Shown in pieces: positions 34,553 to 44,213 of a stretch of DNA of 64,000 nucleotides (position 1 is its first letter; each line of letters opens with the position of its first letter). The position numbers and the translations under genes were made by a program. The stretch lies in the NCBI RefSeq assembly GCF_035918235.1, contig NZ_CP109485.1, positions 682,001-746,000 of the forward strand, written 5' to 3'. Source of the stretch: Streptomyces sp. NBC_01445. Lineage in GTDB: Bacteria; Actinomycetota; Actinomycetes; Streptomycetales; Streptomycetaceae. The notes beneath the pieces are model-generated. The model was not told the origin of the DNA, did not search any database, and was given only the letters and a program-made list of their open reading frames with translations.

Positions 34553-35500
34553 ATGGACGCACGCCTCGCAATACGGGCTCGCGGGATCACCAAGTGTTTC
34601 GGCGACGTCATCGCGCTCGACGACATCGATCTGGATGTGGCGCAGGGGCAGATCCACGGCCTGGTCGGACCGAACGGCGCCGGGAAGACGACGCTGCTCG
34701 GGCTCCTGCTGGGCCTGGCCGTCGCCGACGACGGCCGACTGGACATCCTGGGTACGCCCATCGGACGGGCGCTCGCCGCTCCCGAAGGCGTCGCCGGCTT
34801 CGTGGACGGTCCCGGTCTCTACCCCTCGCTCACCGCCAGGCAGAACCTGGCCGCGCTGGCCGCCCTGCGCGGCGTCGACGCACGGGCGTCGGGGATCGGC
34901 GACGTACTCGAAGAGGTCGGGCTCACCGATGTCGCCGACGACCGCGCCCGCGGCTTCTCCCTCGGCATGCGTCAGCGGCTCGGGCTCGCCGCGGCCCTGC
35001 TCACCAAGCCCCGGCTGCTCGTGCTCGACGAGCCGTCCAACGGACTCGACCCGGCAGGGAAGAAGCACGTACACGGTGTCCTGGCCCGGCTCGCGACGGA
35101 GGGCACCAGCGTCGTGCTGTCGAGCCACCGCATGGACGACCTCGAGGCGCTGTGCTCGGAGGTCACCATCCTGGCCACCGGACGGATCGTCTTCTCCGGC
35201 CCGCTGAGCAAGCTGGCCGCCGAGAACAGCGAGCTCGACTACCGGCTGCTGACCTCCGACCCGCAGGCCGCGCGCCTCCTTGCGGCCGACACCTCTGGGA
35301 TCCGCGTCGTCGACAACGCCGTGGGCGTGAGACGGCACGACACCGAGGCGCTCGTCGTGCGCGCCCCGGTGCCCGCCCTCGACGAACTGGTGGTGCGGCT
35401 CGTGCACGCGGACATCGCGCTGCGCGAGCTCGCGCCCGTGGTGTCGCCGCTCGAAGCGGCGTTTCTCGCCCTCACCGAGCAGCAGGAGAACAGCAGATGA
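34553..35500 (+). CDS. ABC transporter ATPase (BcrA-like)
   Basis: The 315-residue protein has Walker A (GPNGAGKTT, residues 39-47), the ABC signature FSLGMRQRLGLAAAL and Walker B LLVLDEPSNGLDP, plus the H-loop SSHRMDD. The C-terminal domain (about 220-315) resembles those of multidrug or lantibiotic-type exporters. The stop overlaps the ATG of a permease gene by 4 nt. It is the first gene of a three-gene operon ending in a secreted phosphoesterase. Confidence 0.95.
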   Translation: MDARLAIRARGITKCFGDVIALDDIDLDVAQGQIHGLVGPNGAGKTTLLGLLLGLAVADDGRLDILGTPIGRALAAPEGVAGFVDGPGLYPSLTARQNLAALAALRGVDARASGIGDVLEEVGLTDVADDRARGFSLGMRQRLGLAAALLTKPRLLVLDEPSNGLDPAGKKHVHGVLARLATEGTSVVLSSHRMDDLEALCSEVTILATGRIVFSGPLSKLAAENSELDYRLLTSDPQAARLLAADTSGIRVVDNAVGVRRHDTEALVVRAPVPALDELVVRLVHADIALRELAPVVSPLEAAFLALTEQQENSR

Positions 35501-36855
35501 CCGCAACCATCGCCGCCGGCCCCGCCGCCGCTGCCGCCGCCCGCGTCTCGGTGGCCCGCGGCTACCGCTTCGAGCTCGTCAAGCTCGTCTCGCAATGGCG
35601 GATCCGCCTGCTGGTCCTCGCCTGCTGGATCGCGCCGGCGCTCTTCGTCGCAGCGGTGAGCCAGCAGAGCTCGCTCCCCGTCGACACGCTCTTCGGTCGC
35701 TGGATGCACGCCACGGGATGGGCCGGATCGCTGGTGGTGCTCGGTTTCTCGGGTACCTGGGCGCTCCCGCTGCTGACTTCGGTGGTCGCCGGTGACGTGT
35801 TCGCCTCCGAGGACCGGCTGGGTACCTGGCGCCATCTGCTCGTGGCGGTCCGCTCGCCCCGGCGGATCTTCGCGGCGAAGGCACTGGCCAGCCTCACCGT
35901 CATCCTGCTGCTCGTCGCCGGCCTGGCCTGTTCCGGCGCGGCCGGTGGGGTCGTGGCGGTCGGCGACCAGCCGCTGGTCGGTCTCGACGGCCACCTCTTG
36001 TCGCCGGGAGACGCAGCCGTCCAGGTCCTGCTCGCCTGGGTCTGCGTACTCGCCCCGACCCTGGCCTTCGCCGCGATCGGACTGCTCGGTTCCGTCGCGC
36101 TCGGGCGCTCCCCGATGGGGCTCCTGCTGCCCATGCTCGTCGCGCTCACGATGCAGCTCGCCCAGATGCTGCCGCTCCCGGTCGCCGTGCGCCTGGCCCT
36201 GCCCAGCTACGCCTTCATCGCCTGGAACGGTCTGTTCACCGGCCCGGCACAGCTCGGTCCGCTCCTCATTGGCATCGTTGTCAGCCTGTTGTGGGCGGTG
36301 ACCGCGACGGCGCTGGCCTATGTCCTTTTCCTGAGGCGGGACTTCACCAACCTGACCCACGACGGCTCGGGGCGCCGCGCCATCACGGTCGGAGCGCTGC
36401 CGCTCGTCGGGCTCCTCGTCCTGACGGCCGTCGTCGTCGCCCCGGCGACCTCGGCCACGGGCTCCGGGATCGAGCAGGACAAGGTGCAGCGCTCGGTCGC
36501 CACGGCATTCGCCCATCTCTACCGCCTGCAGACCGAGCAGCTCAACCGCCCCGACGTCACCGAAGCGCAGCTCAAAGCGAGCGCGGTGTGCACCAAGGGC
36601 AGCACCAGGGTCGCGGCCGAAGGGCCGGGCAACGACTGGCGCTGCGTCGTCTCCTGGCATCTCCCCGACGTCGAGGCCACCGGGTCGGCCATCTACCAGC
36701 TCGACGTCACCGCTGACGGGCGGTTCATGGCCGACGGCGATGGGCCGAAGGAAGTGAACGGCTACTTCCTGGTGCGGACCCCGACCGGGGACGGACCGAA
36801 CCCGCTCTGGCAGTTCGACGGCAATGTCGAGCTGCTCTCTACCTCGAAGGGATAA
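35497..36855 (+). CDS. ABC-2-type transporter permease with extracytoplasmic C-terminal domain
   Basis: The 452-residue protein starts at the ATG overlapping the ATPase stop. A polar N-terminus is followed by about six or seven helices in residues 35-320. After a final helix (LPLVGLLVLTAVVVAPATSA) comes a predicted outside domain of about 125 residues with two cysteines (AVCTKGST, DWRCVVSWHLP). The extra domain is unusual for an exporter permease and may bind substrate or the neighbouring secreted phosphoesterase, whose gene starts 4 nt downstream of the stop codon. Confidence 0.88.
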   Translation: MTATIAAGPAAAAAARVSVARGYRFELVKLVSQWRIRLLVLACWIAPALFVAAVSQQSSLPVDTLFGRWMHATGWAGSLVVLGFSGTWALPLLTSVVAGDVFASEDRLGTWRHLLVAVRSPRRIFAAKALASLTVILLLVAGLACSGAAGGVVAVGDQPLVGLDGHLLSPGDAAVQVLLAWVCVLAPTLAFAAIGLLGSVALGRSPMGLLLPMLVALTMQLAQMLPLPVAVRLALPSYAFIAWNGLFTGPAQLGPLLIGIVVSLLWAVTATALAYVLFLRRDFTNLTHDGSGRRAITVGALPLVGLLVLTAVVVAPATSATGSGIEQDKVQRSVATAFAHLYRLQTEQLNRPDVTEAQLKASAVCTKGSTRVAAEGPGNDWRCVVSWHLPDVEATGSAIYQLDVTADGRFMADGDGPKEVNGYFLVRTPTGDGPNPLWQFDGNVELLSTSKG

Positions 36856-36859
36856 CTCC

Positions 36860-39616
36860 ATGCAGGTGACACGCCGTCGCAGGCGTACCGCGAAGGGCCG
36901 TTCCGGCCTTCTCGGCAGACGCATCGGCCGCCGGATGCCCCTGGCCACGGCCGGTATCTCGGCTCTCGCCCTCGCTGCCGCGGGCACCGCTTTCGCACAG
37001 ACGCACCAGTTCGGCACCGACCAGGTCGGCCAGAGCACGCGTCAGGGCCAGGTCATCTCCAGTGATCAGTACATCGCCCCCTACGGCGACCGTCTCGTCG
37101 TCAACAACGGCAAGATCATGTCGTCCTCGGTCAGCCCGGACGGCACGCATCTCGCAGCCTCGATCACCGACGGCGGTATGGCCCTTTCCGTCGTGGACCT
37201 CAAGACCTGGAAGGTGCAGCAGCTCGTCGGCAACTCCGCGTCGGCCGACCTGCGTATCAGCGGCAACGACGTGGGCCAGGAAGGCCCCACGTACTCGCCC
37301 GACGGTTCGCAGCTGTGGCTGGGCCAGATCGACGGCTACACCAGATTCACCGTCGACGCGGACGGCAGCGTCGCCAACCCGACCTCCGTGAAGATCCCGG
37401 CGGACGGGCCCAGGCACGCGCTGGTGGGCGAGCCCGTGTTCTCGTCCGACGGCTCCACCGTGTACTCGGCGGTCAACGGCCAGAACCGCGTCGTCGCCAT
37501 CGACGCGGCGACCGGCGCCGTCGAGCGGAGCTGGTCCGTGGGCAACGCCCCGCGTGACATGGCCGAGGTCGGCACCAAGCTCTACGTCAGCAACGAGGGC
37601 GGGCGTCCGGCGAAGCCCGGCGACACCACGATCAACTCCTACAACACCCAGGTGCCCGCCGACCCGGTGACCGCCTCCACCACCACCGGCACGGTCAGCG
37701 TCATCGACCTGGCGAACCCTGATGCCGCCGTATCGAGCATCAACGTCGGTCTGCACCCGACCGCGCTGTACGCCAAGAAGAACGCGCTGTTCGTCACCAA
37801 CACCGCCACCAACGACGTGTCGGTCATCGACACCACCAAGAACAAGGTCGTGCAGACCGTCGCCACCCAGCCGTGGCCGGAGTCGTCGGTCGGCTACGAG
37901 CCCGACGCGGTGACGCTCACCGACGACGGCCATCTGCTGGTGACACTCGGCCGCGCCAACGCGGTCGCCGTCTACCGGTACACGACCCCGCAGGAGCCGG
38001 TCAGTTACGTCGGCCTGCTCCCGACGGACTACTTCCCCGCCGAGATCGCCACCGTCGGCAAGCAGGTGGTCGTCTCCAACACCCGTGGAATCGACGCCCG
38101 CCGCCCCACCACCAGCGCCGGGCACGCCACCCACGACACGACATCGAGCGTGCAGCGGTTCACCTTGCCGAACGACCGCGTCATCAAGTCGCAGACGGCC
38201 AAGGTCTTCCGGCAGAACGGCTGGACCCGCGGCTCGGTGACACTGACCCACGGCAAGGGCAAGAAGAAGCCTGTGCCGGTCCCGGAGCGGCTCGGTGACC
38301 CGTCGACGATCAAGCACGTCTTCCTGATCGTCAAGGAGAACCGGACCTACGACCAGATTCTCGGCGACGTCCCGGAGGGCAACGGCGACCCGTCGCTGGC
38401 ACAGTTCGGCGAGAACGTGACGCCGAACCAGCACGCGCTGGCCAAGCAGTTCGGCCTGTATGACAACACGTACGACATCGGTACGAACTCGGCCGAGGGC
38501 CACAACTGGCTGATGCAGGCCGACGACCCGGAGTACACCGAGTCCTCGGCCGGTGAGTACGCGCGCAGTTACGACACCGAGGACGACGCGCTCGGTCACC
38601 AGCGGACCGGCTTCATCTGGACCGGTGCCCAGGCCGCGGGCAAGTCCGTACGGGACTTCGGCGAGTTCCAGCAGTTCCTCACCAAGCCGGCGGACGCGAG
38701 CTGGCAGAACCTGTACTGCGACTCCAAGAACATGGGCGCGACCGGTCAGGACACCGCCTACCCCCTGGTGTCCTCCTCGCCCATCCCGTCCCTCAACTCC
38801 GTGTCGGTGCACGGGTTCCCGAAGTTCGACACGAGCGTCCCGGACATCTACCGGTCCGAGATCTGGAAGCGTGACTTCGAGAAGAACGGGCCGGCCAACC
38901 TGAACATGTTCTGGCTGTCCAGCGACCACACCGGCGGTCCGGCGAACGCCGCCGCCCAGGTCGCGGACAACGACCTGGCGGTCGGCAGGATGGTCGACGA
39001 GATCTCGCACAGCAAGTACTGGAGGGACTCGGCGATCTTCGTGGTCGAGGACGACTCCCAGGCCGGCCTCGACCACGTCGACGGCCACCGCGCCCCGATC
39101 CAGATCATCAGCCCCTGGGCCAGGCACGGCGTCGTCGACAGCCACTACTACTCGCAGATCACGATGATCCGCACCATCGAGCAGATCCTCGGGGTCCACC
39201 CGATGAACCAGAAGGACAGCGCGGCCAGCCCGATGCGTGGGGCGTTCAGCCAGAAGGCGGACCTCACGCCCTTCAAGACGCTGCCCAACCGGACCTCGCT
39301 CACCGGCGGTCTGAAGACCCCGCCCTCCTGCGGCCTGGACACCCCTGCGCCGCAGAACCCCAATGCCGCGGCGGCGCCGTCGGCGAAGGTGCCGGCGGAC
39401 AAGCAGAAGCTCGCGGCACAGTGGGACGCCTGGAAGTCGCAGCAGCGGCTGACCGGGCGCGACGCCAAGCCCGACTTCGCGAACCCCGCGCAGATGAACC
39501 ACTTCACGTGGTACCAGACGCACGAGTGGTCGAAGCCGTACCCCGGCGAGAACAAGATCTTCGCCCCGAAGGACGTGCCGGGTGCCTACATCCCGTCACC
39601 GGAATCCGACGGCTGA
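36860..39616 (+). CDS. Secreted bifunctional YVTN beta-propeller / phosphoesterase
   Basis: The ATG at 36860 gives 918 residues. It has a long basic signal sequence (RRIGRRMPLATAGISALALA, possibly Tat) and a beta-propeller of YVTN type (about 60-450: VISSDQYIAPYGDRLVVNNGK, GTVSVIDLANPD, VFVTN-like repeats). The C-terminal phosphoesterase (about 485-860) has KENRTYDQILGD, SAEGHNWLMQADDPEYTES, WLSSDHTGGPAN and EDDSQAGLDHVDGHRAP. The metal ligands Asp/His of the alkaline-phosphatase-like fold appear intact. The product is exported, so the reaction is outside the membrane; the substrate (phosphate ester or phospholipid) is unknown. Confidence 0.9.
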   Translation: MQVTRRRRRTAKGRSGLLGRRIGRRMPLATAGISALALAAAGTAFAQTHQFGTDQVGQSTRQGQVISSDQYIAPYGDRLVVNNGKIMSSSVSPDGTHLAASITDGGMALSVVDLKTWKVQQLVGNSASADLRISGNDVGQEGPTYSPDGSQLWLGQIDGYTRFTVDADGSVANPTSVKIPADGPRHALVGEPVFSSDGSTVYSAVNGQNRVVAIDAATGAVERSWSVGNAPRDMAEVGTKLYVSNEGGRPAKPGDTTINSYNTQVPADPVTASTTTGTVSVIDLANPDAAVSSINVGLHPTALYAKKNALFVTNTATNDVSVIDTTKNKVVQTVATQPWPESSVGYEPDAVTLTDDGHLLVTLGRANAVAVYRYTTPQEPVSYVGLLPTDYFPAEIATVGKQVVVSNTRGIDARRPTTSAGHATHDTTSSVQRFTLPNDRVIKSQTAKVFRQNGWTRGSVTLTHGKGKKKPVPVPERLGDPSTIKHVFLIVKENRTYDQILGDVPEGNGDPSLAQFGENVTPNQHALAKQFGLYDNTYDIGTNSAEGHNWLMQADDPEYTESSAGEYARSYDTEDDALGHQRTGFIWTGAQAAGKSVRDFGEFQQFLTKPADASWQNLYCDSKNMGATGQDTAYPLVSSSPIPSLNSVSVHGFPKFDTSVPDIYRSEIWKRDFEKNGPANLNMFWLSSDHTGGPANAAAQVADNDLAVGRMVDEISHSKYWRDSAIFVVEDDSQAGLDHVDGHRAPIQIISPWARHGVVDSHYYSQITMIRTIEQILGVHPMNQKDSAASPMRGAFSQKADLTPFKTLPNRTSLTGGLKTPPSCGLDTPAPQNPNAAAAPSAKVPADKQKLAAQWDAWKSQQRLTGRDAKPDFANPAQMNHFTWYQTHEWSKPYPGENKIFAPKDVPGAYIPSPESDG

Positions 39617-39650
39617 CGTAGTCAGAGCGCGGATCCCAGGTCGCAGATCC

Positions 39651-39698
39651 CAGAAGGGGCCCCTGCCCGGCATCGATGCCGGGCAGGGGCCCCTTCTG
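39651..39698. terminator. 48-nt perfect palindrome, bidirectional terminator
   Basis: The arms pair without any mismatch or loop to the centre (ATCGAT at 39672-39677), ending in TTCTG. It lies exactly between the phosphoesterase gene and the convergent NCS1 permease gene, a very strong bidirectional terminator. It could also form a cruciform. Confidence 0.9.
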
Positions 39699-39715
39699 CT
39701 GATTCGGGGCCCGTT

Positions 39716-41155
39716 TCAGTCCGGGCGCCGCTGACGAAGCATCAATCCCGCGTAGACCAAGGCGCCCAGGGACATCCCGACGACTGCGGACAGGTCGGCG
39801 CCGCCGAGGGCGGCTGCGACCGGGCCGGTGTAGATGGCCGTGTTGGCGCACAGGAGCGCCGCCCCGACGCCGATGGCCCACGCGGCGGCTCCGGCGGGAT
39901 TCACTCCGTGCCGGTACCAGAAGCGGCTGTTGGGGGTCTGGTCCTGCAACGCGACTCCGTCGTAGCGGTTGCGGCGCAGGAAGATGTCCACGGCGTAGAT
40001 CGCGAACCCAGGGCCGAGGAACGCGACGGAGAGCTCCAGACCGCTGTTCATGGTGTCGAGGAAGTCGGACACGAACAGGGAGTAGAAGGTGAGGCCGAGC
40101 GCGATGGAGGCGTCGAAGATGACGGTGAACGCGCGGCTCCAGGGGATCCCGCCGGATTGAAGGGCCAGGCCGCCGCTGTACGCGGTGAGTACGTTGTTCG
40201 TGATCGAGCCGAAGATGACGACCAGCAGGAAGACCGGATAGAACCAGCCGGGCACGACCGCCTTCAGTGATGTCTGCGCGTCGGTCATGTCCACCGCCGT
40301 CCCGGCCAGGACTCCGAGTCCGCTCAGCAGGACGGCCGGCACGAATCCGCCGACGGCCGTCCACCAGCACACCGCCTTGCGTGAGGTGTCGGCGGGCAGA
40401 TAGCGGGCGTAGTCCGCGCTGCTGCTCCATGACAGGGGGCCACCCACCATGATCGTGAATCCCGAGGCGAGGATCACCCACAGCTCGCGGCCGTGGACCG
40501 CGGTGGCGGCAGGTGTCCGGTAGCCCCAGTCCGTGTGGCGCAGCACGTAGTACGCCAGGACCAGGACGCAGGCGGTCAGCGCCCAGGTGAACCAGATGCT
40601 GCACCGCATGATGGTGGCGTGTCCGTACACGCTGATGGAGAACGTCACGACGGCGGTGACCAGCACGATCGCCACCTTGACCGGGGTGTTCGCGTGGATG
40701 CCCAAGTGCTCGACCAGTGCGAATCCGGCGAGGGATCCCAGGGCCAGGCTGATCGCCTCGTAGGCCACCGCGACGGTCCAACCGAGCGTTACGTTGAGGA
40801 CTCTGTTGCCTCGGACGCCGAACATCGCCCGCGTCACCACCCAGCTCGGCGTCCCGGAGGTGGGGCCGCTGATCGCGAGGTACCCCACGCCGGCCCAGAG
40901 GAGGTTACCGGCCACGATCACCGCGAAGGACTGCCAGATGTCGAGGCCGAGCAGCACCATCGCGCCGCCCAGCACGATGTACAGGTAGCTCATGTTGGAG
41001 GCCGCCCACACCGTGAACAGGGAACGTGGCCGACCGTGGCGATCGGAGTCCGGGATGTGGTCGACTCCGTGCGTCTCCACGTGACCGGTGCGGTCGGTGA
41101 CCGGCTCGCCCCGCTCGGGCCCCTCGCTGGTGCCGCCAGTTGCCCTCAACGCCAT
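39716..41155 (-). CDS. NCS1-family cytosine/purine-type permease
   Basis: The 479-residue protein has 12 likely transmembrane helices and the NCS1 signature (FTVWAASNMSYLYIVLGGAMVLLGLDIWQ; LSWSSSADYARYLPADTSRKAV; GSITNNVLTAYSGGLALQS). Relatives take up cytosine, purines, hydantoins or thiamine precursors. The start ATG at 41155 is normal. A TetR regulator is encoded divergently 75 bp away and shares the promoter region, so that regulator probably controls uptake. Confidence 0.9.
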   Translation of the reverse strand: MALRATGGTSEGPERGEPVTDRTGHVETHGVDHIPDSDRHGRPRSLFTVWAASNMSYLYIVLGGAMVLLGLDIWQSFAVIVAGNLLWAGVGYLAISGPTSGTPSWVVTRAMFGVRGNRVLNVTLGWTVAVAYEAISLALGSLAGFALVEHLGIHANTPVKVAIVLVTAVVTFSISVYGHATIMRCSIWFTWALTACVLVLAYYVLRHTDWGYRTPAATAVHGRELWVILASGFTIMVGGPLSWSSSADYARYLPADTSRKAVCWWTAVGGFVPAVLLSGLGVLAGTAVDMTDAQTSLKAVVPGWFYPVFLLVVIFGSITNNVLTAYSGGLALQSGGIPWSRAFTVIFDASIALGLTFYSLFVSDFLDTMNSGLELSVAFLGPGFAIYAVDIFLRRNRYDGVALQDQTPNSRFWYRHGVNPAGAAAWAIGVGAALLCANTAIYTGPVAAALGGADLSAVVGMSLGALVYAGLMLRQRRPD

Positions 41156-41174
41156 CCTGACCTCCGGAAACCCA

Positions 41175-41225
41175 CTATTGGGATGCGCACCAGTTGCTTG
41201 TTGGGGTGGGCGTCAATAGCATCCC
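41175..41225. promoter_or_regulatory. Inverted repeat in the NCS1/TetR intergenic region
   Basis: GGGATGC (41180-41186) and GCATCCC (41219-41225), with CTATTG (41175-41180) and CAATAG (41214-41219), form nested inverted half-sites in the 75-bp divergent promoter. This is a plausible TetR operator. The long spacing suggests two half-sites per dimer pair. Confidence 0.5.
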
Positions 41226-41230
41226 AGGTC

Positions 41231-41884
41231 ATGACGCCGACCTCACGGACCGGACGACGCCGCTTGCCCGCCGGCGAGCGGCGCGCGGAGATAGTGCGGG
41301 CCGCGAGCGTGATCGCCGTGAGCGAGGGCCTGGACAAGCTGACGGCGAAACGGGTCGCCCAGGCCGTGGGCGTCGTACCGGGCCTGGTGGACTATCACTT
41401 CAGGTCCGCCGACGAACTCATCGCCGCGGCCTTCAGCCACGCCGCGACCGCCGACAACGACGCGGTCTTCGAGCACGCGGAGCGCGTGGACCATCCGGTG
41501 GACCGGGTACGGCAGTTGATGCAGGCGTGGCTGCACCAGGACCGCGACCCCGTCAGCCTGTTGTGGCTCGACGCCTGGCAGGCGAGCCGGCGCCGCCCGG
41601 CGCTGCTCACGGCGGTCACGCGCCAGATGACCGCCACCCAGGACCGGCTGGAGGCACACATCGAGGCCGGGGTCGCACGAGGCTGCTTCCGCGTCGACAA
41701 CGCCGGTTACGCGGCGATGCGCATCCTCATCCTCATCGACGGCCTCAGCCCACAGGCCGCCATGCGCACACAGATCGACTATGCCGAAGTGCGCGAGCTG
41801 ATAACCGCCACGACGGAACGCGTCCTCGGGCTCGACGAAGGTGTCCTCGCCCGGGCGCAGGACCACGGCAGAACCGACACATAG
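41231..41884 (+). CDS. TetR-family transcriptional regulator
   Basis: The ATG at 41231 gives 217 residues. The N-terminal helix-turn-helix is RRAEIVRAASVIAVSEGLDKLTAKRVAQAVGVVPGLVDYHFRSADELIAAAF (about 17-68). The C-terminal ligand domain is helical and includes LLWLDAWQASRRRPALLTAVTRQM. The divergent NCS1 permease and the inverted repeats between them suggest a local transport regulator responding to the transported base or a derivative. Confidence 0.92.
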   Translation: MTPTSRTGRRRLPAGERRAEIVRAASVIAVSEGLDKLTAKRVAQAVGVVPGLVDYHFRSADELIAAAFSHAATADNDAVFEHAERVDHPVDRVRQLMQAWLHQDRDPVSLLWLDAWQASRRRPALLTAVTRQMTATQDRLEAHIEAGVARGCFRVDNAGYAAMRILILIDGLSPQAAMRTQIDYAEVRELITATTERVLGLDEGVLARAQDHGRTDT

Positions 41885-42158
41885 CCAGGCGAACCGACGC
41901 GGCGACCGGACGACGAACCGCGCACGGACCCCGCGGTCGCACCAACGGGCCCTCGATCAAGGGCACATGATGGCAAGCCATCCGGCAGCGGCTCTGTCGG
42001 ATCATCGACGACTACCCGCCGCAGACGGCTCGCGGTAACCCGGGTTCCGCCCGGAGACCTAGGGCCTGCGCCGGATGGGCGAGTGATCGCTTGCTCGCTA
42101 GGCTCCGCGTACGACCTGTCAGTTGACAAGAAGTCCTCACCGATCAGGAGTTGACACG

Positions 42159-42569
42159 ATGCCGGCCAACGCCGCGGCTCATGTACGCATCGCCCGTCCG
42201 TCGCGTGACCTTGAAGCGGCGGAACACTTCTGGATCTCGGGACTCGGCCTCGACGTCCTCTACCGGCACGCGTCGGACGGCACGCCTGACGACCACTCAC
42301 TTCTCATGGCCGGCTGGCCGGATGCGGCCTGGCACCTGGAACTCGTAAACGATCCCGCCGCACCCGTGGAGCCGCGGCCGACCGCCGAGGATCTACTGGT
42401 GATCTACCTCGGCGAACCGGTACCGGACTCCCTCGTGGAACGCCTCGAACAGCACGGCGGCAAGCGGGTCCCGGCGCACAACCCGTACTGGGACACGTGG
42501 GGTGTGACGATCCAGGACCCGGACGGCTACCTGCTGGTGCTGTCCACCCGCAACTGGTCCAACTCCTAG
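42159..42569 (+). CDS. VOC-family (glyoxalase/bleomycin-resistance-fold) protein
   Basis: The ATG at 42159 follows CAGGAG, and the product has 136 residues. The two beta-alpha-beta-beta-beta halves are visible (HVRIARPSRDLEAAEHFWISGLGLDVLY and EDLLVIYLGEPV...VTIQDPDGYLLVLSTR). The metal-site pattern (H near residue 8, E in LEL, E in the second half) is only partly intact, so the enzyme or binding activity is uncertain. It is monocistronic. Confidence 0.85.
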   Translation: MPANAAAHVRIARPSRDLEAAEHFWISGLGLDVLYRHASDGTPDDHSLLMAGWPDAAWHLELVNDPAAPVEPRPTAEDLLVIYLGEPVPDSLVERLEQHGGKRVPAHNPYWDTWGVTIQDPDGYLLVLSTRNWSNS

Positions 42570-42582
42570 CGCTCTCGTCCGG

Positions 42583-44028
42583 TCAGACGAGGACGGACAG
42601 GAGCAGGGCCATCCCGAGACCCATCACACTGACCAGGGTCTGCACGACGGTCTGTGTCTTGGTGGCCTGGGTGAGGTCCATGCCGAAGGACTCCTTGACC
42701 AGCCAGAACCCGGCGTGGTTGACGTAGTTGAGGCCCAGGGAGCCGGCGCCGATCGCGACCACCAGGAGCGAGGCCTCGAGCCCACCACCCGTGCCTATCA
42801 GCGGGGCGACGATGCCGGTGGCCGAGACGATGCCGACGGTGGCCGAACCGGTGGTCAGGGACAGGAGCAGCGCGATCAGCCAGCCCAGCACGATAACGTT
42901 GAGGTGGGCTCCCTCGGCTGCGGAGGCGATGGCGTCACCGATACCGGAGTCCTGAAGCACCTGCTTGAACGCGCCGCCGCCACCGATGATGAGCAGGATC
43001 GCGGCGATGGACTTGAGGCTGTCCGTCAGGGAGGAGCGGGTCGCCTCGCTGGAGCGGCCACCGCGTACGAGGGTCACACCGAGCGCGAACAGGAAACCGG
43101 CGAGCATCGCCACCAGCGGTTCACCGACGAACGTGAGCGCCGCACGCACGGTGCTGGACTCGTCGAGCACGGTTTCGGCGAGGGTGCGCAGCAGCATCAG
43201 GGCGACGGGTATGAGAACCGAGGTGACGGCCAGTCCCGTGGACACACCGGCGCGCTGCAGAGTGTCGGTGTCCGTGCCCTCGGCCGGGCCGGTGGAAGAA
43301 GCGTTGATGGTGGTGTCGACCGCGTTGTTCCGGTCGGCTCCGGTGAACTGGGCCACGAGCACGGGGTCGGGCCGTACCTCGGCAAGGCGGGGCGCGATCC
43401 AGCGGGCGTACACAGGGCCGGCCAGGATGACGGTCGGGATCGAGCAGATGATGCCGACGCCGAGGGTCAGGCCGAGGTCCGCGTGCAGGCCTGTCATGGC
43501 GGTCAGCGGTCCGGGGTGGGGCGGCACCATGCCGTGCAGGGTGGACAGCGCGGCGATGGCGGGCACGCCGAGCAGCACGTACGGAGAACCCTTCGTCGCG
43601 CCGTCGTCCTCCAGGCGGCGGGCGACGCTGAAGATCAGCGGCAGGAGCACGATGAGGCCGACCTCGAAGAACATCGGAATGCCGATGACGAATGCCGCGG
43701 CCGCGACGAGCCAGGGGAGCCTGCGGTTGTTGGAGCGGTCGACGATGGCGTGGGCGATGGCGTCGGTGGCGCCGGAGTCGGAGAGGAGGCGGCCGAGCAT
43801 GGCTCCGAGGGCAAGTGTGAGGCCGATGTCACCGAGCGTGCCGCCCGCTCCTTCCTCGATGGACCCGGTCAGCTTCGCCACGGGTTCGCCGGCGGCGAGC
43901 CCGGTGCCGATGGTCACCACTAGGAGGGCGATGAACGGGTGGATGCGGAGCCGGGAGTTGATCAAGTAGATCAGCAGACCGATCGCCACGGTGAGGACGA
44001 GCAACAGGTACCAGGTGTGTGAAGTCAT
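42583..44028 (-). CDS. GntP-family gluconate/organic-acid:H+ symporter
   Basis: I take the ATG at 44028, giving 481 residues with about 12 transmembrane helices. Signature stretches are NSRLRIHPFIALLVVTIGTGLAAGEP, LGAMLGRLLSDSGATDAIAHAI, GIPMFFEVGLIVLLPLIFSV, HGMVPPHPGPLTAMTGL, IIGGGGAFKQVLQDSGIGDAIA and SVMGLGMALLLS. All are typical of GntP/GntT. It lies 185 nt after a TctC-type binding protein gene on the same strand and probably forms a regulon with the adjacent CitAB-type system. Confidence 0.94.
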   Translation of the reverse strand: MTSHTWYLLLVLTVAIGLLIYLINSRLRIHPFIALLVVTIGTGLAAGEPVAKLTGSIEEGAGGTLGDIGLTLALGAMLGRLLSDSGATDAIAHAIVDRSNNRRLPWLVAAAAFVIGIPMFFEVGLIVLLPLIFSVARRLEDDGATKGSPYVLLGVPAIAALSTLHGMVPPHPGPLTAMTGLHADLGLTLGVGIICSIPTVILAGPVYARWIAPRLAEVRPDPVLVAQFTGADRNNAVDTTINASSTGPAEGTDTDTLQRAGVSTGLAVTSVLIPVALMLLRTLAETVLDESSTVRAALTFVGEPLVAMLAGFLFALGVTLVRGGRSSEATRSSLTDSLKSIAAILLIIGGGGAFKQVLQDSGIGDAIASAAEGAHLNVIVLGWLIALLLSLTTGSATVGIVSATGIVAPLIGTGGGLEASLLVVAIGAGSLGLNYVNHAGFWLVKESFGMDLTQATKTQTVVQTLVSVMGLGMALLLSVLV

Positions 44029-44213
44029 ACGGGAGGGGGTGCCTTTCGGGATCTGGCCGTGGGTCGGGCCGGGGGAAAACGGGCATGGCTCGGCGAGCCC
44101 GCGCACACGGGGGCTGGACCGTCCCGGTCATGGGTGGGTGGGGTCACGTCGGGCAGCTGCCCGTGGTGAAAGCCTTCGGTGTCGAAGCGAGCCGTCGGTG
44201 GACGACCGCCTGG

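Noticed and set aside
36839..39523. An 894-codon minus-strand frame opposite the secreted phosphoesterase
   Set aside because: It is the shadow of a gene with a clear signal peptide and catalytic motifs. The minus frame has neither.
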